Shown here: positions 44,783-53,830 of the stretch, piece by piece | How positions within the stretch are numbered: the stretch's first letter is position 1 | How the letters are laid out: every line of letters begins with the position of its first letter | Assembly (NCBI GenBank): GCA_030679035.1 | Contig: JAUXTH010000050.1 | Span: 18,651 to 82,650, forward strand | Reading direction: 5' to 3' | DNA from: Methylobacter sp. | Lineage (GTDB): Bacteria; Pseudomonadota; Gammaproteobacteria; Methylococcales; Methylomonadaceae | DNA: 64,000 bases | The notes under the pieces: model-generated | What the model was told of the DNA's origin: nothing | The model's input: only the letters and a program-made list of their open reading frames with translations | The model's database searches: none | Made by a program: the position numbers and the translations under genes

Positions 44783-46030
44783 ATGTTTAAACCTCTCATT
44801 TTTTATATCGGCCTGCGTTATACGCGGGCCAAACGTCGAACTCAGTTCATTTCTTTTATTACTTTAACATCCGTTTTAGGCATAGCTTTGGGCGTTACGG
44901 CGTTGATTGCGGTGTTGTCGGTGATGAACGGCTTTGAGGCCGAATTACGCGAACGGATACTCGGCATGACTTCGCATGCGACGGCCACCGGACGATACGG
45001 CCAGTTGGATAATTGGCAGGAGCTGGAGCGGAAATTAAAAAACTATCCGCATGTGGAAGGCGCAGCACCTTTTATTAACGGACAGGTGATGATTAACGCC
45101 GACCGGCGCGTTAGCGGCACCATGCTGACCGGGATTTTGCCGGAATACGAATCCAGGGTGTCGGAAGTTGCCGATAAGATGAAGGAGGGCAAGCTGTCCG
45201 ATCTGGTTCCAGGCGAATACGGTATTGTTTTAGGCGTGGAGCTGGCCAATTATTTGGGCGTGATCACCGGCGATAAAATCACCGTGATCAGTCCGCAGAT
45301 TAATTCGACCCCGGCCGGTATTGTGCCGCGCATGAGGCGGTTTACCGTGGTCGGTATTTTCAAGGTGGGCATGTATGAATATGACCGCAATATGGCGATG
45401 ATCCACCTTGACGATGCGGCCAAGTTGTTTCGTTTAGAAAGCGCAGTTTCAGGCCTTAGAATCAAGCTGGACGATTTATTCAATGCGCCGAAAATAACCC
45501 ATGATCTTTCCAACGCGTTGTACGGCGATTATCAGGTCAGCGACTGGACGCTGGCGCACAGCAACTTCTTCCGGGCGATACAGACGGAAAAGCGGGTAAT
45601 GTTCATTATCCTGTTGCTGATCGTGGCGGTGGCGGCATTCAATATTGTTTCCACGCTGGTGATGGTGGTCACCGACAAGCGCGGCGATATTGCCATTTTA
45701 AAAACCCAGGGGCTCACATCGAGGTCGGTGATGGGGATTTTTATGGTGTTGGGCGCAGTCATCGGCGTCGTCGGCACGGTACTCGGAACCGTCGGCGGGG
45801 TGTTGCTGGCGTTGAATGTTGAAACTATCGTCCCGGCGATAGAAAAATTATTTCACGTTCAGTTTATGGCGGCCGATGTGTATTACATCAGCGAACTGCC
45901 GTCCAAGCTGGTCTGGACGGATGTTTATGCGATAGCGGGCATGGCCTTTTCCTTATCATTATTGGCGACTATTTATCCTGCCTGGCAGGCGGCCAAAGTC
46001 AATCCAGCGGAAGTTCTCAGATATGAATAA
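44783..46030 (+). CDS. lolC: Lipoprotein-releasing ABC transporter permease (LolC/E family)
   Basis: Inner-membrane permease that extracts lipoproteins for the LolA chaperone. It has the LolC/E N-terminal signature (GLRYTRAKRRTQFISFITLTS), four membrane helices and a large periplasmic domain, plus the C-terminal FtsX-like permease part (YPAWQAAKVNPAEVLRYE). Only one permease gene precedes lolD here, whereas E. coli has lolC and lolE. It may therefore be the single LolF-type permease known from some gammaproteobacteria, unless a second gene lies elsewhere. Overlaps lolD by 8 bases. Confidence 0.92.
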   Translation: MFKPLIFYIGLRYTRAKRRTQFISFITLTSVLGIALGVTALIAVLSVMNGFEAELRERILGMTSHATATGRYGQLDNWQELERKLKNYPHVEGAAPFINGQVMINADRRVSGTMLTGILPEYESRVSEVADKMKEGKLSDLVPGEYGIVLGVELANYLGVITGDKITVISPQINSTPAGIVPRMRRFTVVGIFKVGMYEYDRNMAMIHLDDAAKLFRLESAVSGLRIKLDDLFNAPKITHDLSNALYGDYQVSDWTLAHSNFFRAIQTEKRVMFIILLLIVAVAAFNIVSTLVMVVTDKRGDIAILKTQGLTSRSVMGIFMVLGAVIGVVGTVLGTVGGVLLALNVETIVPAIEKLFHVQFMAADVYYISELPSKLVWTDVYAIAGMAFSLSLLATIYPAWQAAKVNPAEVLRYE

Positions 46031-46703
46031 TACCAGCATACTGCAATGCCAGCAGTTGACCATGCGCTATGACCAGGGCGGGCTGGATGTCGAGGTTTTA
46101 AAAGGGGTTGATCTGAGCATCGGCGTCGGCGAGCGCGTCGCGATTATGGGCGCATCGGGTTCGGGCAAAAGCACTTTGTTGCATCTGCTGGGCGGACTTG
46201 AAAAACCCAGCGGCGGCAAGGTGGTTTTGGACGGCGTTAATCTTAATGAGGTCGGCTCCGGCCAATTGGCTAAATTAAGAAACAAGTCCTTAGGCTTTAT
46301 CTATCAGTCGCATCATTTGTTGGGCGAATTTACCGTGTTGGAAAATGTGGCGATGCCTTTATTGATTGGCGGACACTCGGTAAAAGAATCGAGTACTCGT
46401 GCGATAGCTTTATTGAAGCGGGTAGGGCTGGGACACCGCATTGAACACAAGCCCGGCGAATTGTCCGGCGGGGAACGGCAACGCGCCGCCGTCGCCAGGG
46501 CGTTGATCAATAAGCCGGGTGTGGTTCTGGCCGATGAACCGACCGGAAACCTGGACAGCAAAACGGCCGATCAAGTTTACCAGCTAATGCTGGAATTAAA
46601 TCAGGAGCTGAATGTCAGCTTTCTGGTGGTGACCCATGATCATGAGCTGGCCGCAAGAATGGGCAAGGTTCTGCATATGGAAGATGGGCTGATTGTAGGC
46701 TAG
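46023..46703 (+). CDS. lolD: Lipoprotein-releasing ABC transporter ATP-binding protein
   Basis: ATPase of the Lol complex. Walker A GASGSGKST, the LolD-specific GLEKPSGGKVVLDG segment, ABC signature LSGGERQRAAVARAL and Walker B VLADEPTGNLD are visible. 226 residues, standard. It overlaps the permease gene and ends before a terminator shared with the convergent DUF2062 gene. Confidence 0.95.
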   Translation: MNNTSILQCQQLTMRYDQGGLDVEVLKGVDLSIGVGERVAIMGASGSGKSTLLHLLGGLEKPSGGKVVLDGVNLNEVGSGQLAKLRNKSLGFIYQSHHLLGEFTVLENVAMPLLIGGHSVKESSTRAIALLKRVGLGHRIEHKPGELSGGERQRAAVARALINKPGVVLADEPTGNLDSKTADQVYQLMLELNQELNVSFLVVTHDHELAARMGKVLHMEDGLIVG

Positions 46704-46714
46704 GAAAAAGCATA

Positions 46715-46760
46715 AAGCCGCGAGCGATTGTATTTATGCAGTTGCTCGCGGCTTGGTTTT
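46715..46760. terminator. Bidirectional terminator after lolD
   Basis: AAGCCGCGAGC (46715-46725) and GCTCGCGGCTT (46744-46754) form an 11 bp stem. T-rich sequence follows on the plus strand and A-rich sequence precedes it. Confidence 0.85.
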
Positions 46761-46762
46761 AA

Positions 46763-47335
46763 TCAGTCTAATTCGTTTTTTATGTCTTCAATCTGCGACT
46801 CTTGTGCAGTAAGTCTTTTTTCCTTCCTTTCCGCCCATTTTTTGTTTACATGGTATTGCCAGTAATACTGGATGCCGAAATAACCGGCGGCGGACGAGAT
46901 TATCCCCATAATCAAACAGCCGACCAGAAAAGGCTGCCAAACATCGCCAAGACTGGAGAATATGTTGCTGATTGAAAACTCGGATTCATCGGCGTTGGTC
47001 GGCTGATTCAGAAACGAGAGTCCGACTTCATAAGCAAAATAATACAGCGGCGGCATGGTGATGGGGTTGGTGACCCAGACCAGCGCCACCGAAATCGGTA
47101 TGTTAGCCCGGTAGTAAATCGCACCCATAGCGGCAAAGGCCATTTGCGTCGGCGTCGGAATCCAGGCGCAAAAAAGACCCACCGCAAAAGCCAGAGCAAT
47201 AGAACGTCGGTTCAAATGCCAGAGGTTAGGCTCGTGCAGTTTATCGCCGAGAAATTGCAGGCTCTTGTGTTGTTTGATCACTTCAGGATCAGGGATGAAC
47301 TTGTCGATCAGTTTTTGTATAAGTTTCTTTGGCAT
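46763..47335 (-). CDS. DUF2062 domain-containing membrane protein
   Basis: A 190-residue membrane protein with the DUF2062 signature (LWHLNRRSIALAFAVGLFCAWIPTP, then VWVTNPITMPPLYY) and about three hydrophobic spans. Its C-terminal tail is basic and helical. Function is unknown; DUF2062 proteins are widespread in proteobacteria. It is divergent from comEC with about 78 bp between. Confidence 0.9.
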   Translation of the reverse strand: MPKKLIQKLIDKFIPDPEVIKQHKSLQFLGDKLHEPNLWHLNRRSIALAFAVGLFCAWIPTPTQMAFAAMGAIYYRANIPISVALVWVTNPITMPPLYYFAYEVGLSFLNQPTNADESEFSISNIFSSLGDVWQPFLVGCLIMGIISSAAGYFGIQYYWQYHVNKKWAERKEKRLTAQESQIEDIKNELD

Positions 47336-47413
47336 CGTTATTTTTATTATTTAAGTTACACTCAGATTAAGTTTATCAGGTTTTTGTTAGCCTAAAAAAC
47401 ACCAAGGTGCTAA

Positions 47414-49726
47414 ATGGTCGTTTCCGCCCTGTCATTTTTAGCCGGATTGATGCTGGTTCAACAGTTTCCGGTATTGCCGGATGTTAAATGGCTGATAGTC
47501 GGCGGCGTAGTGGCTGGCATTATTGCATGGTTGCGTTATTGGCGGTGCCTATTTTTTGTGCTCGGCGCAGTGTGGGCGATAGTGTTTGCGATGCACCGAT
47601 TGTCCGACCGGTTGCCGGAGCAATTGGAGGGTACGGAGGTTCAGGTGACCGGCACCATAGCCGATTTGCCGGAGCAGGATGAAAAGCGCGTCCGCTTCGA
47701 TTTTATCCCCAGGGATGGGGTGTATGCCGCAAATCCGTCGGGAACGGGTGCGGCGATTGTTACCAAGTCTGACCGGCAACTACCCACCAAACTGAGATTA
47801 AGCTGGTATTACCCGGATCAACCCATTAAGGCAGGTCAGCAGTGGGCTTTCACCGTTAAATTGAAGCGCGTCCACGGCACCATGAATCCCGGCGGCTTCG
47901 ATTACGAACGTTGGCTGTTTACCGAAGGCATCGGTGCGACAGGCTATGTGCGTCCAGATCCAAAGCCTGTTTTACTGGGAAGAGACTCGGCCTGGAGCAA
48001 TATTGCTGTTTGGCGGCAAAGTATTACTGATCGACTCTCAAGCACATTGGGCAACAGCCCAAGTCTTGCATTGATAAAGGCGTTGACTATCGGCGACGGC
48101 AACAGCATCACTGGGCAGCAATGGGAGGTTTTTCGCAAAACCGGCACGACTCATCTGGTGGTGATTTCCGGTTCGCATATCGGCCTTATTGCCGGGCTGG
48201 TTTATTTTCTGGTGCTGAAATTGTGGGCGTGGACGGGCTGGCTGCGCTGGTCGCCGCAAAGGGTTGCGGCAGTTTCGGCCGTGCTGGTTGCGATTTTTTA
48301 CTCGGGGCTGGCCGGGTTTTCCGTACCTACCCAGCGCTCCGTGGTCATGTTGGCTATCGCAATGACCGCCATTATTCTACAACGCAACACTCGCCCCTTT
48401 AATACCTTAGCTGTCGCACTGTTTGCAGTATCGATACTCGATCCGTTAGCGGTTTTGGCAGCGGGGTTCTGGTTGTCATTTCTCGCCGTGAGCCTGATTG
48501 TTTATGCCGTTTCCGGGCGATTAGGCAAGCTTGGACATGTTTGGAGCGCGATAAAACTGCACTGGGTCACGTCGGTGGGTCTGTCGCCGTTACTGTTGCT
48601 GTTTTTTCAACAGGTTTCATTGATTGCGCCGCTGGCTAATTTGGTCGCCGTGCCGGTCATCAGTCTGCTGGTTGTGCCGTTGTCATTGCTGGCCGTTATT
48701 GTCATGTTTATTTCATCAACGCTGGCGGGAAAACTGTTCTATTTAGTCGACGCGGTGTTGCAGGGCTTATGGTGGCTGTTGGCTCATTTGGCGGAAATCC
48801 CGCTGGCGTCGATCAATCATGCGCCGCCTTCGTATTGGGCGTTGCTTTTCGCCGTGCCGGGTGTGCTGCTGTTGCTTGCCCCGGTCGGCATTCCGGCGCG
48901 ATGGCTGAGTTTGGTGATGTTTTTACCGCTGGTGTTTACGGATGTTAAGAAACCCGAAACCGGCGACATCAACATGACCTTACTGGATGTCGGCCAAGGC
49001 TTATCGGCGGTCGTGCAGACCAGTCATCACCTGTTGGTTTACGATACCGGCGCGAAATTTTCTGAGCAAAGTGATATGGGGCAAAGTGTGCTGCTGCCTT
49101 TTTTGCGCTCGCAAGGCATAACAAAAATCGACAGCTTAATCATCAGTCACGGCGATAACGATCATATCGGCGGCGCGGCATCGCTAATGCGCGGCATGGA
49201 TACCGAACAAGTGATGACCAGCATTCCTCAAAAATTAAGCGGGTATGCGCCGATTTACTGTGTAGCTGGTCAATCGTGGTCATGGGATGAGGTCAAGTTC
49301 ACCATGCTGTCGCCAAAGCAGCCGTTTGTTTCGGAAAACGACAATTCCTGCGTACTGAAAATCCAGTCGGAACACGGTGCGGTTCTGTTGGTAGGAGACA
49401 TCGAGGCTGCGGCAGAATCCTGGTTGGTTGAGACCTACGGCGAGGCTTTAAAAGCCGACGTGTTGGTCGCGCCGCATCACGGCAGCAAGACCTCCTCGAC
49501 AGCCGGTTTTTTGCAGGCCGTGCAACCCGATTACGTGTTGGTTCCTGCCGGTTACCGAAATCAGTTCGGTCATCCGCATAAGGACGTTTTAGCGCGCTAT
49601 CGGCAAGTTAATGCTCTTTGGCTGAACAGTGCCGATAGCGGCGCGATTATCGTTAATGTTGAAAATAATGCTTGGCTGGTGCAGGGGATGCGGCAGACAG
49701 AGAGCAAATATTGGAATGCTAAATAA
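47414..49726 (+). CDS. comEC: DNA internalization competence protein ComEC/Rec2
   Basis: Polytopic channel for single-stranded DNA uptake in natural transformation. Order: DUF4131 N-terminal region with two membrane helices, the Competence domain with about eight helices (VVISGSHIGLIAGL, PTQRSVVMLA), and a C-terminal metallo-beta-lactamase domain (SHGDNDHIGGAASL, APHHGSKTSST). The ATG at 47414 lacks a strong ribosome-binding site. 770 residues. Residues about 96-114, in the OB-like segment of DUF4131, are encoded by one copy of the 54 bp hairpin element, in frame. Confidence 0.95.
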   Translation: MVVSALSFLAGLMLVQQFPVLPDVKWLIVGGVVAGIIAWLRYWRCLFFVLGAVWAIVFAMHRLSDRLPEQLEGTEVQVTGTIADLPEQDEKRVRFDFIPRDGVYAANPSGTGAAIVTKSDRQLPTKLRLSWYYPDQPIKAGQQWAFTVKLKRVHGTMNPGGFDYERWLFTEGIGATGYVRPDPKPVLLGRDSAWSNIAVWRQSITDRLSSTLGNSPSLALIKALTIGDGNSITGQQWEVFRKTGTTHLVVISGSHIGLIAGLVYFLVLKLWAWTGWLRWSPQRVAAVSAVLVAIFYSGLAGFSVPTQRSVVMLAIAMTAIILQRNTRPFNTLAVALFAVSILDPLAVLAAGFWLSFLAVSLIVYAVSGRLGKLGHVWSAIKLHWVTSVGLSPLLLLFFQQVSLIAPLANLVAVPVISLLVVPLSLLAVIVMFISSTLAGKLFYLVDAVLQGLWWLLAHLAEIPLASINHAPPSYWALLFAVPGVLLLLAPVGIPARWLSLVMFLPLVFTDVKKPETGDINMTLLDVGQGLSAVVQTSHHLLVYDTGAKFSEQSDMGQSVLLPFLRSQGITKIDSLIISHGDNDHIGGAASLMRGMDTEQVMTSIPQKLSGYAPIYCVAGQSWSWDEVKFTMLSPKQPFVSENDNSCVLKIQSEHGAVLLVGDIEAAAESWLVETYGEALKADVLVAPHHGSKTSSTAGFLQAVQPDYVLVPAGYRNQFGHPHKDVLARYRQVNALWLNSADSGAIIVNVENNAWLVQGMRQTESKYWNAK
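47701..47754 (+). repeat. 54 bp in-gene hairpin element, copy in comEC
   Basis: Read in this orientation it encodes FIPRDGVYAANPSGTGAA in ComEC. It differs from the copy at 60073-60126 (reverse strand) at 7 of 54 positions. Two of its stem pairs have changed on both sides relative to the other copies (G-C to A-T, and T-A to C-G). Confidence 0.9.
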
Positions 49727-49753
49727 ATCAGCGAGGCATAACATCCCTTCATC

Positions 49754-49908
49754 GTTCCCACGCTCCGCGTGGGAACGCAGTTTGAACCGCTCTGCGGTTC
49801 GGGGCATTGGAGCGTTACCGCCATTAAGTTAAGAGATCAAGGTCTAGCTTCCAGTCTCTCGAAGCTAGAGCTTCGTTATCTGGGTTCCCAAGCTGGAGCT
49901 TGGGAACC
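49754..49908. repeat. Cluster of palindromic repeats after comEC
   Basis: Three hairpins in a row: GTTCCCACGC/GCGTGGGAAC (49754-49775), GAAGCT/AGCTTC (49861-49874) and GGTTCCCAAGCT/AGCTTGGGAACC (49883-49908). No gene is evident. Confidence 0.8.
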
Positions 49909-49933
49909 AGCGCTCCAGAAAATTTATTTCAAT

Positions 49934-50446
49934 CTATCTTTCGTTAAGACTGGAAACAGTGGCTTGAATTTTCCTTGTCAATGACGCAATCCCGCGTTGG
50001 GTCACTTTTTCATGGTTGCCTTTTAGTTCGATGTCATAGCGGGCAATAGCTTTCTGCTTTTTAACGTCGATTAAATAAACCCATAAATAAGAAAATAGAA
50101 AACTAGGTTTGCTATGCTGGCTGATGATTATCCAGTCTGCGCCGAGTTGTCGGCCTAATTGCGCTGCTAAGTCGTGAAAACGAAAGAGATAACCAAAACT
50201 GCCATTTGAGGCTTTTTGCATGTCGGCGTCGACAGGAATAATCTCGTAACTGTCTATTCGGCTTAACGCCTCGGACAATAAGGGCGCCATTGACGCGGTT
50301 CGTTGCCGTTCTGTCGGTGTATTGGGCAAGGAGGTGATGTCGTTTAGCTCGAAATCAAGCACGGCGATCCGCGTCGCGGCGCTGGCTGCATCGGTTAGCA
50401 AGGCGCTAAAAACTAAAACAAGGAAAGTCAATTTATTGATGTTCAT
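49934..50446 (-). CDS. DUF2380 domain-containing secreted protein
   Basis: A 170-residue protein with a signal peptide (LTFLVLVFSALLTDAASAA) and a DUF2380-type domain (RIAVLDFELNDIT ... LGRQLGADWIIISQHSKPSFLFSYLWVYLIDV). It is probably periplasmic. Start set at 50446, where the signal peptide begins; upstream codons belong to the next gene. It lies 10 bp after the SRPBCC gene and likely shares its transcript. Function unknown. Confidence 0.8.
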   Translation of the reverse strand: MNINKLTFLVLVFSALLTDAASAATRIAVLDFELNDITSLPNTPTERQRTASMAPLLSEALSRIDSYEIIPVDADMQKASNGSFGYLFRFHDLAAQLGRQLGADWIIISQHSKPSFLFSYLWVYLIDVKKQKAIARYDIELKGNHEKVTQRGIASLTRKIQATVSSLNER

Positions 50447-50456
50447 GGGCGAATTC

Positions 50457-50900
50457 CTATATTTGCAGGGCCGTCGTCGATGACAGTAAATCGCGTTCCA
50501 GGCCGTCGATACCATCTGCTAATGCCTGTTTTATAAAACCGACTAATTCATCGCGTTGTTCCTGATCCACATCGATCTCGACAGTCCAGCTGATTTCGCT
50601 GGAATCCGGGCTGATTTTGCAAATATCGACGGTTCCCAGATAACGATTGACTGGAAAAGGCGATTTGATGCGGTTGTACTGAAAACGCTTTGTTTGATGA
50701 TCGATAGACTCGATTCGATCGATAATTTCCTCGCCGCTTGTCAAGGTCATAAGCCGGGTTGCCCCCACACCGCAGCCCGTCACTTGGCAATCGGTAATCA
50801 CCGGAAACCATCGCTCAAGGCCACCGATTTGAGCGATTGCCTGCCATGCTTTATCGCTAGTCAGGGCAATGATTTTGGTTACATTGACTGTTTCAATCAT
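50457..50900 (-). CDS. SRPBCC (START-like) domain protein
   Basis: A 147-residue single-domain protein with the SRPBCC/polyketide cyclase 2 pattern: V(T)KIIALTSDKAWQAIAQIGGLERWFPVI near the N-terminus, GVGATRLMTL in the middle, and a long C-terminal helix. Such folds bind hydrophobic ligands. Start at 50900 fits the domain; the frame is open upstream without conservation. Upstream lies an inverted repeat. Confidence 0.82.
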   Translation of the reverse strand: MIETVNVTKIIALTSDKAWQAIAQIGGLERWFPVITDCQVTGCGVGATRLMTLTSGEEIIDRIESIDHQTKRFQYNRIKSPFPVNRYLGTVDICKISPDSSEISWTVEIDVDQEQRDELVGFIKQALADGIDGLERDLLSSTTALQI

Positions 50901-50966
50901 ATCGAATCCTAATTTGGTTTGTTTAAGGTGGCTTGTAATGACTCGGCGTAATCGGATCATACTGTT

Positions 50967-51022
50967 CAAAGCCAGCTTTGAACTCCGTCGGCACGCTTTC
51001 TGGAGTCCAAAGCTGGCTTTGG
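50967..51022. repeat. Inverted repeat between SRPBCC and sensor kinase genes
   Basis: CAAAGCCAGCTTTGAACTCC (50967-50986) pairs with GGAGTCCAAAGCTGGCTTTG (51002-51021), each arm itself being self-complementary. The 313 bp gap 50901-51213 holds this element and no clear gene. Confidence 0.8.
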
Positions 51023-51213
51023 ATGTTTTTCAGGCGATCTAAAAAAGGGTGAGTCGTTACGGTGGCTTTAGCTTAGGCTGTCGGGGCTGTTTCGTAACCA
51101 GAGATTTGCCCGCAGAACACGGGCAATTTGCCCGGCTGTCAGATGATGGCTTTTCAGCGGGGTTGCCGACCATTAGAATGCAATGTTCCGGGATTAACCC
51201 ACACAGGCGCACC

Positions 51214-52575
51214 ATGAATCTACAACTGCATTTGCTGTCCCGTATCGCAATGGTTGCCTTGCTGTGTTTGCTGGTGATTGCATCCTACTCACTGTATCAA
51301 AGCCACCGACAAGCCGAACAAACGACAAAGCAGATGGCCGATGGGCTGGGCAAGCAACTGGAGTCCCAGCTGTCGCTGATCGAGGCCGGCATAGGTCATA
51401 CCAATCCGTTTCCGGATTTCGAATTATGGAAACAAACCGGCAATCAGCCCGGCGTGTGCGTCGCTTATGCGGCTGCCGATAGTGCGAGGTCACACAGTGT
51501 TTGCACCGGCACAAAACCGATAGAGGCCGATTGGCCGACTGGCTTTGAAACGGTTTACCGGTGGATTTTTAATCCCGGTTGGCAAGCCGCGCGCTCGATT
51601 GTGTCGCGTGGCCGGGTTTACGGCTCGCTAACGGTGACGCCTAGCGCCGAGCTGGAAATAACTGAAGCCTGGAATAAAATCCGCAGCCTGATGGCGCTGT
51701 CTACTATTACGGTTTCGGCGGTTTGCCTGCTGGTTTATCTGAGCATCAGCAGGGCTTTGCGACCGGCGCAAACTATCGTCGCCGGTTTGGAAGACATGGA
51801 AACAGGCCACCTGGCTTACCGCCTGCCGCCGTTTGAACTGAATGAATGGCAGCGCATTGCCGCAGCGATCAACCAACTGGCAGCCAGCCAGCAGCAACTG
51901 CTGGAAGAGCGGCAAAAGCTGGTCGTGAAATTAATCAATCTCCAGGAAGAAGAGCGCCGTTATTTGGCCAGGGAACTGCACGATGAATTCGGCCAATGCC
52001 TGGCGGCTATCAACGCCGTTGCTACGTCCATCAAGCAAACGGCGGCGCAGCAATGCCCCGGCTTGATCGATGAGGCCGATCACATCAGCCGCATTACTTC
52101 GCATATGCTGGACGGCGTACGCGACTTGCTTGGCCGGTTGCGTCCGGCTGAGTTCGACGAACTAGGCTTGGCCGCCAGTCTCAATAGTCTGGTAGCTGGT
52201 TGGAATGGACGTGGCGGCGGCAAGACCCGCTACCGGTTGAGCATCAACGGCGATTGCGTAGCGTTGCCGGAAGCGCAGGCGGTCACGTTGTTTCGGATTG
52301 CACAGGAATGTCTGACCAATATCGCCAAACATGCGGCGGCATCCAGCGTCAGCATTAGCCTGACAATCAGCCCGGAGGAGGCAATTTTGGCAGTCGAAGA
52401 CGATGGTGTTGCCACGGAATTACCGTTTGCTGAGGTCGCTGGTATCGGCTTATTAGGCATCCGCGAACGAGTGACCGCCTTGCACGGACAGCTGAGTTTG
52501 GCGATTGCAGAACCCCACGGCCTGATTGTTGAAGTCCGGTTGCCGATGACTGCGGTTACTGAGGCGAACACATGA
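51214..52575 (+). CDS. NarX-type sensor histidine kinase
   Basis: Membrane sensor kinase of the HisKA_3 class. Two membrane helices (about 7-25 and 152-172) flank a periplasmic sensor. A HAMP domain follows, then the phospho-acceptor H256 in ARELHDEFGQCLAAINA and a HATPase_c domain (EDDGVA, GIGLLGIRERV). I start at 51214, where the first helix follows at once; an in-frame GTG at 51049 would add 55 unconvincing residues. Its TGA overlaps the regulator's ATG. The signal sensed is unknown. Confidence 0.92.
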   Translation: MNLQLHLLSRIAMVALLCLLVIASYSLYQSHRQAEQTTKQMADGLGKQLESQLSLIEAGIGHTNPFPDFELWKQTGNQPGVCVAYAAADSARSHSVCTGTKPIEADWPTGFETVYRWIFNPGWQAARSIVSRGRVYGSLTVTPSAELEITEAWNKIRSLMALSTITVSAVCLLVYLSISRALRPAQTIVAGLEDMETGHLAYRLPPFELNEWQRIAAAINQLAASQQQLLEERQKLVVKLINLQEEERRYLARELHDEFGQCLAAINAVATSIKQTAAQQCPGLIDEADHISRITSHMLDGVRDLLGRLRPAEFDELGLAASLNSLVAGWNGRGGGKTRYRLSINGDCVALPEAQAVTLFRIAQECLTNIAKHAAASSVSISLTISPEEAILAVEDDGVATELPFAEVAGIGLLGIRERVTALHGQLSLAIAEPHGLIVEVRLPMTAVTEANT

Positions 52576-53234
52576 TCAGCATTTTACTGGTCGACGACCA
52601 CGCCATCGTCCGCGAAGGTTACCGCGCACTACTGGCAAAACAGCCCGGTTTGCAAGTGGTTGCGGAAGCGGGCGATGGCGCAGAGGCTTATCGGTTGTTT
52701 AAGGAGTTCCAGCCGGATCTGCTGATTACCGATATTTCCTTGCCCGGCAGCAGCGGTCTGGAGCTGATTGCCCGCGTCAAACAACGCCGTGCCGATGCCA
52801 AAATCCTGGTGTTCAGCATGCATCAGAATCCCGGTTTTGCTGCGCAGGCCATCCGAGCCGGTGCCTTGGGCTATGTCACCAAAAGCAGTCCGCCCGAAGA
52901 CTTGTTGCGCGCGATACATGAGGTTTATGCAGGGAGATACACGTTGAGCGCCGACATCGCCCAGGCCTTGGCTTTGGAAAAACTCGGCAGCGAGCGCATC
53001 GCGCTGGAGACATTGACGGTGCGCGAATTCGAGATATTGCGCTTGCTGGTCGACGGGCGAAGCAACGATGAAATTGCCCAAATCCTCAACATCAGCCCGA
53101 AAACCGTCGGCAATTGCCATTACCTGATCAAACGCAAACTCGGCGTTGCCAGCGATATTGAATTGACGCGACTGGCGATTAAATTGAATGTGTTGGATCT
53201 TTTGGAGTTGTCTGCCCCGGCCGGATCTTTCTAG
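52572..53234 (+). CDS. NarL/LuxR-type response regulator
   Basis: Partner of the preceding kinase, coupled by an ATGA overlap. The receiver domain has the acidic pocket DDH, the phosphorylation site D54 (LLITDISLPGSSG) and K in VTKSS. The output domain is a LuxR helix-turn-helix (LTVREFEILRLLVDGRSNDEIAQILNISPKTV, in two parts). 220 residues. Targets are unknown; the next gene, sufR-like, has its own promoter. Confidence 0.94.
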   Translation: MISILLVDDHAIVREGYRALLAKQPGLQVVAEAGDGAEAYRLFKEFQPDLLITDISLPGSSGLELIARVKQRRADAKILVFSMHQNPGFAAQAIRAGALGYVTKSSPPEDLLRAIHEVYAGRYTLSADIAQALALEKLGSERIALETLTVREFEILRLLVDGRSNDEIAQILNISPKTVGNCHYLIKRKLGVASDIELTRLAIKLNVLDLLELSAPAGSF

Positions 53235-53312
53235 CAAAACTAATGAAGCAGGGCTGTTGTTACCGGCGACGTTGCGTTCAGCTCATTTAATCGTTTAATA
53301 ATTACCAACATC

Positions 53313-53350
53313 TTTACTACGCAATTAAATAGGACTAAAATGGTCCTCAA
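53313..53350 (+). promoter_or_regulatory. Promoter and Rrf2/IscR-type operator of the suf operon
   Basis: AGGACTAAAATGGTCCT (53331-53347) is an inverted repeat resembling the type 1 IscR site (GACTAAATTTGTC-like). It contains the extended -10 TAAAAT (53336-53341), with TTTACT as -35 at 17 bp. Self-repression by the Rrf2 protein encoded next is likely. Confidence 0.72.
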
Positions 53351-53365
53351 TTAATAGGGGCAAGT

Positions 53366-53815
53366 ATGTTACGTCTGAGTAAATTAACCGATTATGCAAC
53401 GGTCATTTTAAGTTTTATGGCCAAAGACAAAGCGCAGGTGCTTGCGGCTATGGAAATAGCGTCGATGACCGGCATTGCTCAACCTACGGTCAGTAAAATA
53501 CTGAAACTGTTGGTTAACGCCAATGTGTTGATTTCGACGCGCGGGGCCAAGGGCGGATATGCGTTAGCCAGAATGCCTGAAGAAATCAGCGTTGCGACGG
53601 TTATCAGCGCTTTGGAAGGGCCGATTGCGCTGACCGAATGCAGTATTTCCCATCAGGGCTGCGAGCAGGCTTCGGGCTGTGATATTCGAGGGAACTGGAG
53701 CTTGATCAACCAGACCATTCATAATGCATTAGAGTCGGTGACCTTGGCCGATTTAATCAGGCCTGTCGCCCTGCCGGAAGAAGTGTTTATCCCGGTCGCC
53801 AATATATATAGATGA
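53366..53815 (+). CDS. SUF system Rrf2-family Fe-S regulator
   Basis: Rrf2/IscR-family transcription factor of the SUF-linked subgroup. It has an N-terminal winged helix (MLRLSKLTDYATVILSF, GIAQPTVSKILKLL, STRGAKGGYALA) and three cysteines for a [2Fe-2S] cluster (TECSISHQGCEQASGC). It senses Fe-S status and controls the suf genes that follow. Its own promoter carries an IscR-like palindrome. 149 residues, 15 bp before sufB. Confidence 0.94.
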   Translation: MLRLSKLTDYATVILSFMAKDKAQVLAAMEIASMTGIAQPTVSKILKLLVNANVLISTRGAKGGYALARMPEEISVATVISALEGPIALTECSISHQGCEQASGCDIRGNWSLINQTIHNALESVTLADLIRPVALPEEVFIPVANIYR

Positions 53816-53830
53816 AGATAGAGAATTTTT

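Noticed and set aside
51049..51213. N-terminal extension of the sensor kinase
   Set aside because: The added 55 residues have no hydrophobic signal or similarity, and the first membrane helix starts naturally after the ATG at 51214.
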